Assembly (NCBI GenBank): GCA_002104945.1
Contig: MCFH01000006.1
Location: 1,157,001-1,221,000, forward strand
DNA length: 64,000 nt
Reading direction: 5' to 3'
DNA from: Piromyces finnis
Taxonomy: Eukaryota > Neocallimastigomycota > Neocallimastigomycetes > Neocallimastigales > Neocallimastigaceae
The position numbers were made by a program, and so were the translations under genes. Below the pieces are notes generated by a model, which saw nothing but the letters and a program-made list of their open reading frames with translations, made no database searches and was not told the DNA's origin. Position 1 is the first letter of the stretch. Each line of letters starts with the position of its first letter. This document shows, one piece after another, positions 10,267-21,818 of the stretch.

Positions 10267-12549
10267 TTAGCATTCAGTTGGCATACCACACCAGTCACCG
10301 TTTTCAACACCCCAGTCACCATCAGCATCTTGGTAGTAGACGGTACCACAAGATGAACAGCATGGATAACCTTGTGAGGTAATAGAAGATGGACAAACTT
10401 CAGCGGCACCACCGCAACCACACCATTGACCGTTTTCAACACCCCAGTCACCATCACCATCAGTGTAAACAACTTGGCAATTCTTAGAACAGCACTTGTA
10501 ACCTTGTCTAGTAATAGCAGCAGAACACTTACCTGGCTTGGTAGTGTTACCACCAGTGTTACCACCAGTGTTACCCTTACCGTATTTACCTAAATCGTAA
10601 ATAGAGATAAGACCATTGGCAACCATAATTTCGGTTTGACCCCAGAATCTGTGGTAAGTGAAGGTTGGTGGGTTACCGCCATTAAGGAAGTCTTCAACTT
10701 GGTACCAGTCTGGATCTTCCTTGTACTTTGGACGAATGTCAATGAAAGTGACACCGTTTTGAAGGTTAGCACCTTGAGCATTCTTACCAGTCCAGCCAGA
10801 TGGAATGTAAACTTCTCCACCGAACTTTTCGTAGTCAAGACGTTGTTCTTCAGCAGCGTAACCAAGATCATCCTTGTAGTTTTCAATGGCATCCATGACA
10901 GAAACAGCAAGAGAAAGACCTTCTTCATCACCATCCTTCATAGAAACCCACATTAATCCCTTCATAATAGAGGCAATGGAACCAAGATCAAGACCTTCAG
11001 AAGTAACAGTACCGTGAAGAGATTTGTTAAGACCAGACTTATTGAAGTTAGAGGCCTTCCATTCATCTGGATTACCATCCCAACCTAAGTTAGTAGCGTG
11101 GATAACTTCACCACCGTTAACACGAGTAGTGTCCTTAACCCATTGAGCCCAGTTCTTACAGACAAGACCAGCCTTTTCGTTACCAGAAAGGTAGTACATG
11201 GAACAGACACGTTCCATACCCCAACCTTGCATACCAGTCCAGTTGTTGGATGGTGGGTCGTGGTAAACTGGTTGCCAGTCGTAGTACATACCATAGAAGG
11301 TAGTAATGTCACTGGATGGTTGAGCATAAGAACCTTGCCATGAGTTAGTGGCACCACCAGCAATACAACCTTCTGGAGTTTGTAACCATCTGAATAATTC
11401 TAATTGACGGTCCATGGAAGTAGCCCAATCCTTAGCACCATTAGAAGACTTTGGCTTGAAGGCAGGTTGAGTGGAAAGAATCCAGGCAGCTAATGGAGAT
11501 TGGTAACCAGTGTGAGTGTGGGAGGAACCAATTCTCCAGGCCCAGTCACCTTGTAAACCTCCACCCCAGGCGAAGTACCAGGAGATAAGGTAGTGAGCAG
11601 AGTTCTTACCAGAACCAGCAGAACATCTATCGTAACCAACACAGTTACCAATCTTCTTGAAATATTTATCGTATTGAGCGTAACGTAAGTAATCACCAAG
11701 CTTGGCAGCCTTAGAAGCAACAGAAGAAAGATCTTGACCATCTTCTTGAGCCCATAACCAACCGAAGTAAGCGGCTTGAACGGCACGAGCATCGGCATCT
11801 GGAGCAGCAGTGTATCTCCATTGCTTAGCGTAAGAATTATCAACAGTGAAAAGATCTAAGAAACCGTTGCGGCCACCCCATTTCATAGCTTCCCAGCATG
11901 GGTGTGGAACAGTCTTCCAAGTAGATTCAGATGGACCACGTTGGAAAGTGTTAATGAAGGATGGCTTAGACTTACCATCACCTTGTTGACCGTAACCGTA
12001 CCAGTTATCACCATCAATAATCCAGTGCATGGCGTAGATATCCCAGTTACCGTAGGCTTGTTGAAGTTCCTTAGCAATTGGATCTTCACCAACAATACCA
12101 TCTTGGAACATAAGCTTTGATGGATATCCAGTAATTTCATCATGTTCAGCGGCGTATGTAGCTGGAGAAGATGGATTGTACTTGCTGTTACCTGGTTGGT
12201 TCTTGCTGTCTGGAATTAAGTGCTTTTCTAAGTAGCTCCAGGCAGTTTCAACACCAGAGTAATCACCGGTAAGCTTACCGTTAACAGCTTCTAACCAAAC
12301 CCAGAAGGAGTAGGTTTCAGAGACGGATTCGTGACCGTGATCTGGAGCTTCAACCATAAGAGTTTCAACAGAGTGGTATGGAACATTTTCTGGAGAGAAG
12401 TATTCAGATTGGTAAGAACCATTACCAGTAATTTTGTTGTAGTGGTCAATAGCACGTTGAGCGTATTCATCGCTAGCACGCTTAGTCATTGGAGCAGCTA
12501 AAACGGTAGTAGCACCAAGAAGAGCAAGAGCAGATCTAATAGATGGCAT
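10267..12549 (-). CDS. cel48: GH48 cellobiohydrolase with two fungal dockerins
   Basis: A 760-aa secreted glycoside hydrolase family 48 enzyme, a processive exo-cellulase releasing cellobiose from cellulose. Residues 1-19 form a signal peptide (cleavage near LAA-P), followed by a Lys-Arg pair at 23-24. The catalytic domain spans about 27-653, and Glu78 in ESVSET corresponds to the family's general-acid Glu. A Gly/Asn/Thr linker (GNTGG repeats, about 659-670) leads to two Cys-rich fungal dockerins (675-714 and 719-760), each with the core DWGVENG. These anchor the enzyme to the fungal cellulosome. There are no introns. The gene is visibly GC-richer than its flanks, with a biased codon set (GGT, ACC, AAG), as expected for a highly expressed gene. 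GH48 in gut fungi is thought to derive from bacteria, while the dockerins are fungal. It sits reversed inside the hsp20 array. Confidence 0.95.
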   Translation of the reverse strand: MPSIRSALALLGATTVLAAPMTKRASDEYAQRAIDHYNKITGNGSYQSEYFSPENVPYHSVETLMVEAPDHGHESVSETYSFWVWLEAVNGKLTGDYSGVETAWSYLEKHLIPDSKNQPGNSKYNPSSPATYAAEHDEITGYPSKLMFQDGIVGEDPIAKELQQAYGNWDIYAMHWIIDGDNWYGYGQQGDGKSKPSFINTFQRGPSESTWKTVPHPCWEAMKWGGRNGFLDLFTVDNSYAKQWRYTAAPDADARAVQAAYFGWLWAQEDGQDLSSVASKAAKLGDYLRYAQYDKYFKKIGNCVGYDRCSAGSGKNSAHYLISWYFAWGGGLQGDWAWRIGSSHTHTGYQSPLAAWILSTQPAFKPKSSNGAKDWATSMDRQLELFRWLQTPEGCIAGGATNSWQGSYAQPSSDITTFYGMYYDWQPVYHDPPSNNWTGMQGWGMERVCSMYYLSGNEKAGLVCKNWAQWVKDTTRVNGGEVIHATNLGWDGNPDEWKASNFNKSGLNKSLHGTVTSEGLDLGSIASIMKGLMWVSMKDGDEEGLSLAVSVMDAIENYKDDLGYAAEEQRLDYEKFGGEVYIPSGWTGKNAQGANLQNGVTFIDIRPKYKEDPDWYQVEDFLNGGNPPTFTYHRFWGQTEIMVANGLISIYDLGKYGKGNTGGNTGGNTTKPGKCSAAITRQGYKCCSKNCQVVYTDGDGDWGVENGQWCGCGGAAEVCPSSITSQGYPCCSSCGTVYYQDADGDWGVENGDWCGMPTEC

Positions 12550-12631
12550 TTTAAAATTAACTTTCGAATAAAATTAGAATAAAAAATATTATTATTCAAT
12601 AATAAAAATTTTTATTATTTTTTTTTTAATA

Positions 12632-12647
12632 GTTCGTTCCGGCGAAC
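12632..12647. promoter_or_regulatory. GC-rich inverted repeat upstream of GH48
   Basis: GTTCGTTCCGGCGAAC has 5-bp arms (GTTCG/CGAAC) around TTCCGG. It lies 83-98 bp before the GH48 start codon in DNA that is otherwise almost pure A/T. A transcription-factor site controlling the cellulase is a reasonable guess; nothing in the sequence proves it. Confidence 0.4.
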
Positions 12648-12649
12648 AA

Positions 12650-14735
12650 TTAATCTTTATTAAAATATAATATTAAAAAATATGATATTTTTTAATTAAA
12701 GAAAATTATTTTAATGGAAATTTTTATTTCTTTTATACTTTCATGAAAATATAATAATAATAATAATAATAATAATGTAAATATAAATATTTGAAATACT
12801 TTTTTAATTTAAAAATTCATAAATTATATACATTGAATAATGACAGAATAAAATTTTTATTATAATTATTATATTTCATTGTTATTTAAATTATATTATT
12901 ATATAAAGTTTTGTTTTATATAATTTAAATATAAAGTTTATTGTATAAAATATTAAATTCTAAAATCCAATGGTATAAAAAATAAATTAAATTAATATAT
13001 AATAAGCCTTAAAAAAAAAAGTTTAAATTATATAAAATAACAATATTAAAATTTTATTTTCCTATTTATTATAATTGTTACATTTTTCAAAAATCAATAT
13101 ATTTTCATTATAATTATAACTAAAAAAAAAATGTAGTAAAATAAAAAAATTTTCATTAATAGATATAAACATGTGACTCTACATATTAAATTTTGTTCCC
13201 CATCATTTTAATTTTGAATATCTTTTATTTAACAAAATAATTAAAAAATTAATGTTTCCATTTATATAAAATATATAAAATAGTGTTATTTTATATTTTA
13301 TATATATTAACTATTTTATTATTGTTATAAAATTCATAATTATATATTTATATAAAAAGACAAGATGTTTCATAAAATATTAATAATTTTTAAAAAAAAA
13401 AATAATTATTTATAATATAAAGTATTGTTGTTTTAATTATTAACTAATTAATATTTTTATATTAGTATAATAGTGTAAATAGAGATTAATATTACAATGG
13501 TATTCTAGATAACTAAAAAAAATAAATAATTAAAAATATATTTTTTAACATTAAATATATATAATTTCAATTACAATAAAAATAGCAAAAATATCTAGAA
13601 AGCATTAATAAATAATAAATTAAAATTAAAACGAATATAAATATTATTAATAAATAAATAATATTAATTTTACATTTATGTTTCACTTTTTATATTTTAA
13701 TAAAGTCTTTAGTGTGCTTAATTTGCACATCATACCATATATATTCACATAAAAATTTTATTAATTTATATAGAAAATGAAACATTTTATTATAGTAAAA
13801 TAAAAAAGTCATTTCTTAATATATTTTATTTTTAAAATTTTTTATTTTTATATATATTTAAGTTTATACAATGGAACAATGGAAAATTGGAAATATTTTT
13901 TTAAAATAAAAATAAAAATACTAATAAGATATTTTGTTTCACATTAAAATTAAATTAATAGTAAAATCAAAATATTTTCTACTTTGAATATAAAACTTTA
14001 AGAATACATAAAATAAATGTCAAATATATTAAATATATTGAAAAATATTGTAAAATATTATATATATAAACTACATTGTAAATATACAAATATATGTAAT
14101 TTATATTTATTTTACACTAATAACTTAGTAACTAAAGTAATTCAAGTAATTTTTACTAGTAACATTATAAATTTTAATAAAGTTGACATAATTATAAACT
14201 CTAATCAAGATTTTATATAATAAAAACGACTTTATTTATTTATTTTTTATTTTTTATATTTTTTATATTTTTTATATTTTATATTTAGAAAAAAAATAAT
14301 ACATTTTTTGAATAATTTTTATTTTAAAAAATAATAATGAATAAATAAAAAAAATCTACTTTTTCATTTTTTGACAATTATATTTTAAATTCTTTGAATA
14401 AAATTAGCTCACTGCTCCCTTAAATTTTTATTAAAACTTTTTAAAAAAGAAATTATACATAATATTTTGTTAGTAGCAATTTTTTTGTTGAAAATTTTAA
14501 TTTATTGGAAACAAAAAAAAAAGTTCATTTAATAATTAATTTGAATTATTGAATATAATTACAGATTTTGTTTTGTTCTTTTAAATTATAATTACTAAAT
14601 TGCTTTCTTTTTTAAGAAAATATTTTATTTCTTTATAATAACAACAATAAATTTAATTTATTAAAAGATTAGGTTAATATTAATTTTTAAAACTAACCTT
14701 TTTATTATTATTTAAAAATACATAATTTATAAATT
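12650..14735. other. Intergenic between GH48 and hsp20-3
   Basis: Very AT-rich, with many poly(A)/poly(T) runs and an ATA run near 12754. I see no gene, no LINE fossil and no conserved array sequence. Array homology resumes just before 14774. A 67-codon open frame at 14017-14220 has no recognisable features and is not called. Confidence 0.55.
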
Positions 14736-14773
14736 AAAGTTTACTACATTACAATTTTCATTTTAAGATGATT

Positions 14774-14903
14774 TTTCTACATTATTCTATATTACTCTAC
14801 ATTATTCTACATTGTTCTTGTTCTTAATAATTGATAAAAGATTTTTTCACTAAAAGTAAAAATGTTAATATCTTTTTCTATAGGTGAAAAAAAGTATATA
14901 AAG
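14774..14903 (+). promoter_or_regulatory. hsp20-3 promoter: step-type HSE and TATA box
   Basis: Five boxes at 10-bp spacing (14774, 14784, 14794, 14804, 14814), then GTATATAAAG at 14894-14903. The HSE-to-TATA gap is shorter than in other copies (about 75 bp against 115-150), and upstream homology to other units ends near here. It is therefore the most diverged promoter of the array. Confidence 0.6.
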
Positions 14904-15128
14904 GTCAAAATTTTTTCTAAAACTTTTTTTCATCATTACTTTATTACATTAACTTTTATAATATATAAATTATAAGTTATAAATTATTATATATATATAA
15001 AAATAAAATAATAAATTTATAAAAAAATATATAAATAATTATAAAATCAAAAATTCAATTAAATAAATCAAATCGTATTAATAAATTCATTAATTAATAA
15101 ATTATTATTTTTAAAAAAGAATTCAAAA

Positions 15129-15830
15129 ATGTCTTTATATATTTATTCTCAACCAATTCACTCATTTGAAAATTCATTATTCCATGATTTCGATAATGAT
15201 CATTTCTTTGACGTTTTGATTCCTGGTTCTACTTATAATACTCTTATTCCACTTTATCCTCGTCGTCGTGGACATCGTAGAAATAGAAATTCATTTGGTT
15301 ATGCCTATAATACTTTAGAAAAACAATTAAATAAAATATTTAATGATGATAACAAGTTTTTGACTGACTTCGAACCTAGAATAAATCTTAGTGAAGATGA
15401 AAATAATTATTATATTCATGCTGATTTACCAGGAATATCTAAAGATAAAATTAAGATGGAAGTTGATGAAGAAAGAACTTTAACAATTTCAGGAGAAAGA
15501 GAAAATATTTATAAAAACAATGATGATAATTCTAGAAAAGAAAAACAAGAAAATGAAAAAGAACAAACTTCAACAACAACAGCAACAACAACAGCAACAA
15601 TGGATGGAATAGAAATGGAAGAAGATCAAAAAAATAACAACAATAATAATAATGACCATAAATATAGTGTAATGGAATGTAGTTATGGTAGTTTCTCTAG
15701 ATCCTTTACTATTCCAGAAGATGGAAATATTGATAATATTCAAGCTAAAATGGAAAATGGAGTTTTAGAAATCATCATTAATAAAATTAAAACTCAAAAA
15801 AGTCAAACTCGCTCAATTCAAATTCAATGA
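15129..15830 (+). CDS. hsp20-3: Small heat-shock protein Hsp20, array copy 3
   Basis: A 233-aa small heat-shock protein of the same design. It has the short N-terminal form with private changes (FHDFDNDHFFDV, SFGYAYN, PGISKDKI). The loop insert has an expanded Thr/Ala tract (TTTATTTAT) and a 7-Asn run before DHKYS, shared with copy 5. The alpha-crystallin domain and I-Q-I tail are intact. It starts the uninterrupted run of about 2.6-kb units (copies 3 to 7). Confidence 0.93.
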   Translation: MSLYIYSQPIHSFENSLFHDFDNDHFFDVLIPGSTYNTLIPLYPRRRGHRRNRNSFGYAYNTLEKQLNKIFNDDNKFLTDFEPRINLSEDENNYYIHADLPGISKDKIKMEVDEERTLTISGERENIYKNNDDNSRKEKQENEKEQTSTTTATTTATMDGIEMEEDQKNNNNNNNDHKYSVMECSYGSFSRSFTIPEDGNIDNIQAKMENGVLEIIINKIKTQKSQTRSIQIQ

Positions 15831-16404
15831 ATCCAATAAATTCATCAAATTCAATTATTATAATATCTTTATTATATTGAATAATAAACAATTAAGCACA
15901 TAAACTATTCCTATTTATTTATTTATTTTCTATCATTATCTCTATTAAATTAATATTAATTAAATTTATTATTTCATTTATACTATCATAATCATATAAT
16001 CATATATTAAATATTTAAATATTAAAATATTAAAATAATTATTTTTAAATATTATTATTTATTTCTTTTTGTTAAATAAATTTTAATAATTATATAATCC
16101 TGTAAATATAAAATAAAAATTAATTTGAAATAAAATAAAAATAAAAATAAAATGTATCCAAAATAAATTACCAATTTTTTTTTTATTATTTTATTATTAT
16201 TATTATTTTGTGAGTTGTGTGTTTATAACAATTTGAATAAAATGTTTAATTTTTAAAAATATTTAAATATTCTATCTTTATTGAAAATATATATTTTAAT
16301 TTAGGTTAAATGTTTCAATAAATGGAAAAAACAAAAATAAATTGTATTTTCGTTAATTTAATTAAATATACATTCCAAAATTATAAAATTGTATATAATT
16401 CAAT

Positions 16405-16572
16405 CAAGTATCTATTTTATTTTTTTTAAAGTCAAACTATCTAATTATTTTTTGTTTAATGATTAAAGTGCTTTGGAAATTCTTTTACTCAAAAACTGAT
16501 CTATTTCTTTTATTAAAAGTTATCAGTATTAGTTATTTCATATTGATCATGCTCTAATCAATTCGAAGATGA

Positions 16573-16604
<32 letters not shown>

Positions 16605-17115
16605 GGTTTATTTATTTATTATTAACTTATTTCATATTAAAAAACACATCTTATTAATATTGATAGTAACTTTATTATTATTAATTTATAACTATTCTAG
16701 TGTTCTAGTGTTCCTAAGAAAATTTTAAGATGGTAATAATTCTCTTTTTATTAATAATAAATTTAAAATTTTTTCAACTAAACTATTAAATTCAATAATT
16801 CTGATATTTTAACACAAGGATTCTACAAAGTATTTATTTCAACTAAACTTTCTAGATAAACTCAAAATCACATCATTAATAATTATAATCTCAAATATTC
16901 ATTTCATAACACAATAATACAACTAATCTTCAATTCCCAAAAAGTTTGAATTAATTTTTATAAAGAATTAAGAAAATAACATAAACTTTATCATATGGAT
17001 GAATTTATGAAAAAAAAACAAGAGAGAAATTTGAAAGCTTTATTAATATTATTTAAATAATTTTTGTAATTATTTTAGGAATAAGAAAGAATATTTTCAT
17101 TGATATAAAGAACTA
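16405..17115 (+). repeat. LINE fossil in hsp20 unit 3-4
   Basis: It aligns colinearly to the LINE from the GDFN region of the endonuclease (about 26375) to the start of the RT linker (about 27045). Landmarks are GGAAATTCTT, ATGCTCTAATCAATTCGAAGATGAA (compare 26506-26526), GTTCCTAAGAAAATT (compare 26644) and TTTAGGAA. A long T run (about 16568-16604) replaces part of the parent sequence. Stops occur in all frames. It is same-strand and lies directly before the hsp20-4 promoter. Confidence 0.85.
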
Positions 17116-17318
17116 ATAAATAAATAATTTTTATTTTCTATGTATCAACTAATAAAGTCAAGTCAATAATGTATTTATTTTAATTAGTATAATTATATTC
17201 AATTTTAAACTTTAATAAATCTTACTTCTCATTTTACATTTTACATTTTTATATTTTAATACATTTTATTACATTAATGTTTTTATATTAAATAAGAAAT
17301 ATAGGAAAAATCTATATT

Positions 17319-17479
17319 ATTCTACATTATTCTACATCACTCTACATTATTCTAAATTTATATATTTTATTAATAATTATGTAATAAAGACTTTTTCATT
17401 TATATTATTGTCTTTGTCTATATTGATATACAAATATAAATAATAATAATAATAATAATAACAAAAAAAGTATATAAAG
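17319..17479 (+). promoter_or_regulatory. hsp20-4 promoter: step-type HSE and TATA box
   Basis: Four boxes at 17319, 17329, 17339 (aCTCt) and 17349, then GTATATAAAG at 17470-17479. It is essentially the same as the promoters of copies 1 and 6 (type A). Confidence 0.65.
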
Positions 17480-17714
17480 ATAAAAATATTTTTTAAAACT
17501 TTTTTTTTTCATCATTACTTTATAATATTACTTTTATAATATATAAATTATAAGTTATATAAATTATTATATATATATAAAAAAAATAATAAATTTATAA
17601 AAAATATATAAATAATTAAATAATTATAAAATCAAAAATTCAATTAAATAAATCAAATCATATTTAATAAATTCATTAATTAATAAATTATTATTTTAAA
17701 AAAAAAATTCAAAA

Positions 17715-18407
17715 ATGTCTTTATATATTTATTCTCAACCAATTCACTCATTTGAAAATTCATTATTCGATGATTTCGATAATGATCATTTCTTTGACGC
17801 TTTGATTCCTGGTTCTACTTATAATACTCTTATTCCACTTTATCCTCGTCGTCGTGGACATCGTAGAAATAGAAATTCATTTGATTATGCCTATAATACT
17901 TTAGAAAAACAATTAAATAAAATATTTAATGATGATAACAAGTTTTTAACTGACTTCGAACCTAGAATAAATCTTAGTGAAGATGAAAATAATTATTATA
18001 TTCATGCTGATTTACCAGGAATGGCTAAAGATAAAATTAAGATGGAAATTGATGAAGAAAGAACTTTAACAATTTCAGGAGAAAGAGAAAATATCTATAA
18101 AAACAATAATGATAATTTTAGAAAAGAAAAACAAGAAAATGAAAAAGAACAAACTTCAACAACAACAGCAACAACAACAGCAACAATGGATGGAATAGAA
18201 ATGGAAGAAGATCAAAAAAATAATAATAATGGCCATAAATATAGTGTAATGGAATGCAGTTATGGTAGTTTCTCTAGATCCTTTACTATTCCAGAAGATG
18301 GAAATATTGATAATATTCAAGCTAAAATGGAAAATGGAGTATTAGAAATCATCATTAATAAAATTAAAACTCAAAAAAGTCAAACTCGCTCAATTCAAAT
18401 TCAATGA
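17715..18407 (+). CDS. hsp20-4: Small heat-shock protein Hsp20, array copy 4
   Basis: A 230-aa small heat-shock protein with the short N-terminal form (FDDFDNDHFFDA), a shorter Asn run (NNNNGHKYS) and Phe in DNFRKEK. It differs from copy 6 at a single residue (Ala/Thr in the TTTATTT tract), so the two derive from a very recent duplication or conversion. Domain and tail motifs are intact. Confidence 0.93.
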   Translation: MSLYIYSQPIHSFENSLFDDFDNDHFFDALIPGSTYNTLIPLYPRRRGHRRNRNSFDYAYNTLEKQLNKIFNDDNKFLTDFEPRINLSEDENNYYIHADLPGMAKDKIKMEIDEERTLTISGERENIYKNNNDNFRKEKQENEKEQTSTTTATTTATMDGIEMEEDQKNNNNGHKYSVMECSYGSFSRSFTIPEDGNIDNIQAKMENGVLEIIINKIKTQKSQTRSIQIQ

Positions 18408-18991
18408 ATTCAATAAATTCATTAAATTCAATTATTATAATATCTTTATTATATTGAATAATAAACAATTAAGCACATAAACTATTCCTATTTATTTATT
18501 CATTTGTCTGCTTTTCTATCATTATATTTATTAAATTAATATTAATTAAATTTATTATTTCATTTATACTATCATAATCATATAATCATATATTAAATAT
18601 TTAAATATTAAAATATTAAAATAATTATTTTTAAATATTATTATTTATTTCTTTTTGTTAAATAAATTTTAATAATTATATAATCCTGTAAATATAAAAT
18701 AAAAATTAATTTGAAATAAAATAAAAATAAAAATAAAATGTATCCAAAATAAATTACCAATTTTTTTTTTATTATTTTATTATTATTATTATTTTGTGAG
18801 TTGTGTGTTTATAACAATTTGAATAAAATGTTTAATTTTTAAAAATATTTAAATATTCTATCTTTATTGAAAATATATATTTTAATTTAGGTTAAATGTT
18901 TCAATAAATGGAAAAAACAAAAATAAATTGTATTTTCGTTAATTTAATTAAATATACATTCCAAAATTATAAAATTGTATATAATACAATC

Positions 18992-19160
18992 AAGTATCTA
19001 TTTTATTTTTTTTAAAGTCAAACTATCTAATTATTTTTTGTTTAATAATTAAAGTGCTTTGGAAATTCTTTTACTCAAAAACTGATCTATTTCTTTTATT
19101 AAAAGTTATCAGTATTAGTTTTTTCATATTGATCATGCTCTAATCAATTCGAAGATGAAT

Positions 19161-19195
<35 letters not shown>

Positions 19196-19704
19196 GTTTA
19201 TTTATTTATTATTAACTTATTTCATATTAAAAAACACATCTTATTAATATTGATAATAACTTTATTATTATTAATTTATAACTATTCTAGTGTTCTAGTG
19301 TTCCTAAGAAAATTTTAAGATGGTAATAATTCTCTTTTTATTAATAATAAATTTAAAATTTTTTCAACTAAACTATTAAATTCAATAATTCTGATATTTT
19401 AACGAAAGGATTCTACAAAGAATTTATTTCAACTAAACTTTCTAGATAAACTCAAAATCACATCATTAATAATTATAATCTCAAATATTCATTTCATAAC
19501 ACAATAATACAACTAATCTTCAATTCCCAAAAAGTTTGAATTAATTTATATAAAGAATTAAGAAAATAACATAAACTTTATCATATGGATGAATTTATGA
19601 AAAAAGAAAAAAAAAAGAAAAATTTGAAAGCTTTATTAATATTATTTAAATAATTTTTGTAATTATTTTAGGAATAAGAAAGAATATTTTCATTGATATA
19701 AAGA
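18992..19704 (+). repeat. LINE fossil in hsp20 unit 4-5
   Basis: The same fossil as at 16405-17115, nearly identical, with its own length of T run (about 19160-19194) and an altered A-rich stretch near 19600 (GAAAAAAAAAAGAAAAA type) shared with units 5-6 and 6-7. Confidence 0.85.
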
Positions 19705-19924
19705 ACTAACAAATAAATAATTTTTATTTTCTATGTATCAATTAATAAAGTCAAGTCAATAATGTATTTCTTTTATTTAGTATAATTATATTCAATTTTA
19801 AACTTTAATAATAAAACTTACTTTACCTCATTTTACATTTTACATTTTACATTTTTATATTTTAATACATTCTATTACATTAATGTTTTTATATTAAATA
19901 AGAAATATAAGAAAAATCTATATT

Positions 19925-20098
19925 ATTCTACATTATTCTACATTATTCTACATTATTCTAAATTTATATATTTTATTAATTAATAATTATGTAATAAAGA
20001 CTTTTTCATTTATATTATTGTCTTTGTCTATATTGATATACAAATATAAATCATAATAATAATAATAATAATAATCATAACAAAAAAAGTATATAAAG
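19925..20098 (+). promoter_or_regulatory. hsp20-5 promoter: step-type HSE and TATA box
   Basis: Four perfect aTTCt boxes at 19925, 19935, 19945 and 19955, then GTATATAAAG at 20089-20098. The upstream sequence (ACTTTACCTC near 19820) is shared only with copy 7 (type B). Confidence 0.65.
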
Positions 20099-20328
20099 GT
20101 CAAAATCTTTTCTAAAACTTTTTTTCATCATTACTTTATAATATTACTTTTATAATATATAAATTATAAGTTATAAATTATTATATATATATAAAAAAAA
20201 TAATAAATTTATAAAAAATATATAAATAATTAAATAATTATAAAATCAAAAATTCAATTAAATAAATCAAATCATATTTAATAAATTTATTAATTAATAA
20301 ATTATTATTTTTAAAAAAAAATTCAAAA

Positions 20329-21045
20329 ATGTCTTTATATATTTATTCTCAACCAATTCACTCATTTGAAAATTCATTATTCGATGATTTTAATAATGAT
20401 CATTTCGATAATGATCATTTCTTGGATGCTTTGATTCCTGGTTCTACTTATAATACTCTTATTCCATTTTATCCTCGTCGTCGTGGACATCGTAGAAATA
20501 GAAATTCATTTAATTATGCCTATAATACTTTAGAAAAACAATTAAATAAAATATTTAATGACGATAACAAGTTTTTAACCGACTTCGAACCTAGAATAAA
20601 TCTTAGTGAAGATGAAAATAATTATTTTATTCATGCTGATTTACCAGGAATGTCTAAAGATAAAATTAAGATGGAAGTTGATGAAGAAAGAACTTTAACA
20701 ATTTCAGGAGAAAGAGAAAATATCTATAAAAACAATAATGATAATTCTAGAAAAGAAAAACAAGAAAATGAAAAAGAACAAACTTCAACAACAACAGCAA
20801 CAACAACAGCAACAATGGATGGAATAGAAATGGAAGAAGATCAAAAAAATAACAACAATAATAATAATGACCATAAATATAGTGTAATGGAATGTAGTTA
20901 TGGTATTTTCTCTAGATCCTTTACTATTCCAGAAGATGGAAATATCGATAATATTCAAGCTAAAATGGAAAATGGAGTTTTAGAAATCATCATTAATAAA
21001 ATTAAAACTCAAAAAAGTCAAACTCGCTCAATTCAAATTCAATGA
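20329..21045 (+). CDS. hsp20-5: Small heat-shock protein Hsp20, array copy 5
   Basis: At 238 aa this is the longest copy. It combines the long N-terminal form (FNNDHFDNDHF) with the expanded Thr/Ala tract and the 7-Asn run before DHKYS. It shares Ile in SYGIFS with copy 1 and SKDKI with copy 3, a mosaic that suggests gene conversion. Tyr to Phe occurs in NNYFIHADL. Domain and I-Q-I tail are intact. Confidence 0.93.
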   Translation: MSLYIYSQPIHSFENSLFDDFNNDHFDNDHFLDALIPGSTYNTLIPFYPRRRGHRRNRNSFNYAYNTLEKQLNKIFNDDNKFLTDFEPRINLSEDENNYFIHADLPGMSKDKIKMEVDEERTLTISGERENIYKNNNDNSRKEKQENEKEQTSTTTATTTATMDGIEMEEDQKNNNNNNNDHKYSVMECSYGIFSRSFTIPEDGNIDNIQAKMENGVLEIIINKIKTQKSQTRSIQIQ

Positions 21046-21609
21046 ATCCAATAAATTCATCAAATTCAATTATTATAATATCTTTATTATATTGAATAAT
21101 AAACAATTAAGCACATAAACTATTCCTATTTATTTATTTATTTTCTATCATTATCTCTATTGAATTAATATTAATTAAATATTATTTCATTTATACTATC
21201 ATAATCATATAATCATACATTAAATATTAAAATATTAAAATAATTATTTTTAAATATTATTATTTATTTCTTTTTGTTAAATAAATTTTAATAATTATAC
21301 AATCCTGTAAATATAAAATAAAAATTAATTTGAAATAAAATAAAAATAAAAATAAAATGTATCCAAAATAAATTACTAATTTTTTTTTTTATTATTTTAT
21401 TATTATTATTATTTTGTGAGTTGTGTGTTTATAACAATTTGAATAAAATGTTTAATTTTTAAAAATATTTAAATATTCTATCTTTATTGAAAATATATAT
21501 TTTAATTTAGGTTAAATGTTTCAATAAATTGAAAAAACAAAAATAAATTGTATTTTCGTTAATTTAGTTAATATACATTCCAAAATTATAAAAATGTATA
21601 TAATACAAT

Positions 21610-21779
21610 CAAGTATCTATTTTATTTTTTTTAAAGTCAAACTATCTAATTATTTTTTGTTTAATAATTAAAGTGCTTTGGAAATTCTTTTACTCAAAAA
21701 CTGATCTATTTCTTTTATTAAAAGTTATCAGTATTAGTTTTTTCATATTGATCATGCTCTAATCAATTCGAAGATGAAT

Positions 21780-21818
<39 letters not shown>

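Noticed and set aside
10263-12479. Several open frames on both strands inside the GH48 gene
   Set aside because: They are shadows of a GC-richer, codon-biased gene with few stops in other frames; none has family features.
14017-14220. 67-codon open frame in the GH48/hsp20-3 spacer
   Set aside because: Composition matches random AT-rich DNA; no motif or conserved start context.
16568-16604. Poly(T) as the tail of an antisense retroelement
   Set aside because: Sequence on both sides aligns colinearly to the sense LINE, so the run is an internal expansion, not an insertion end.
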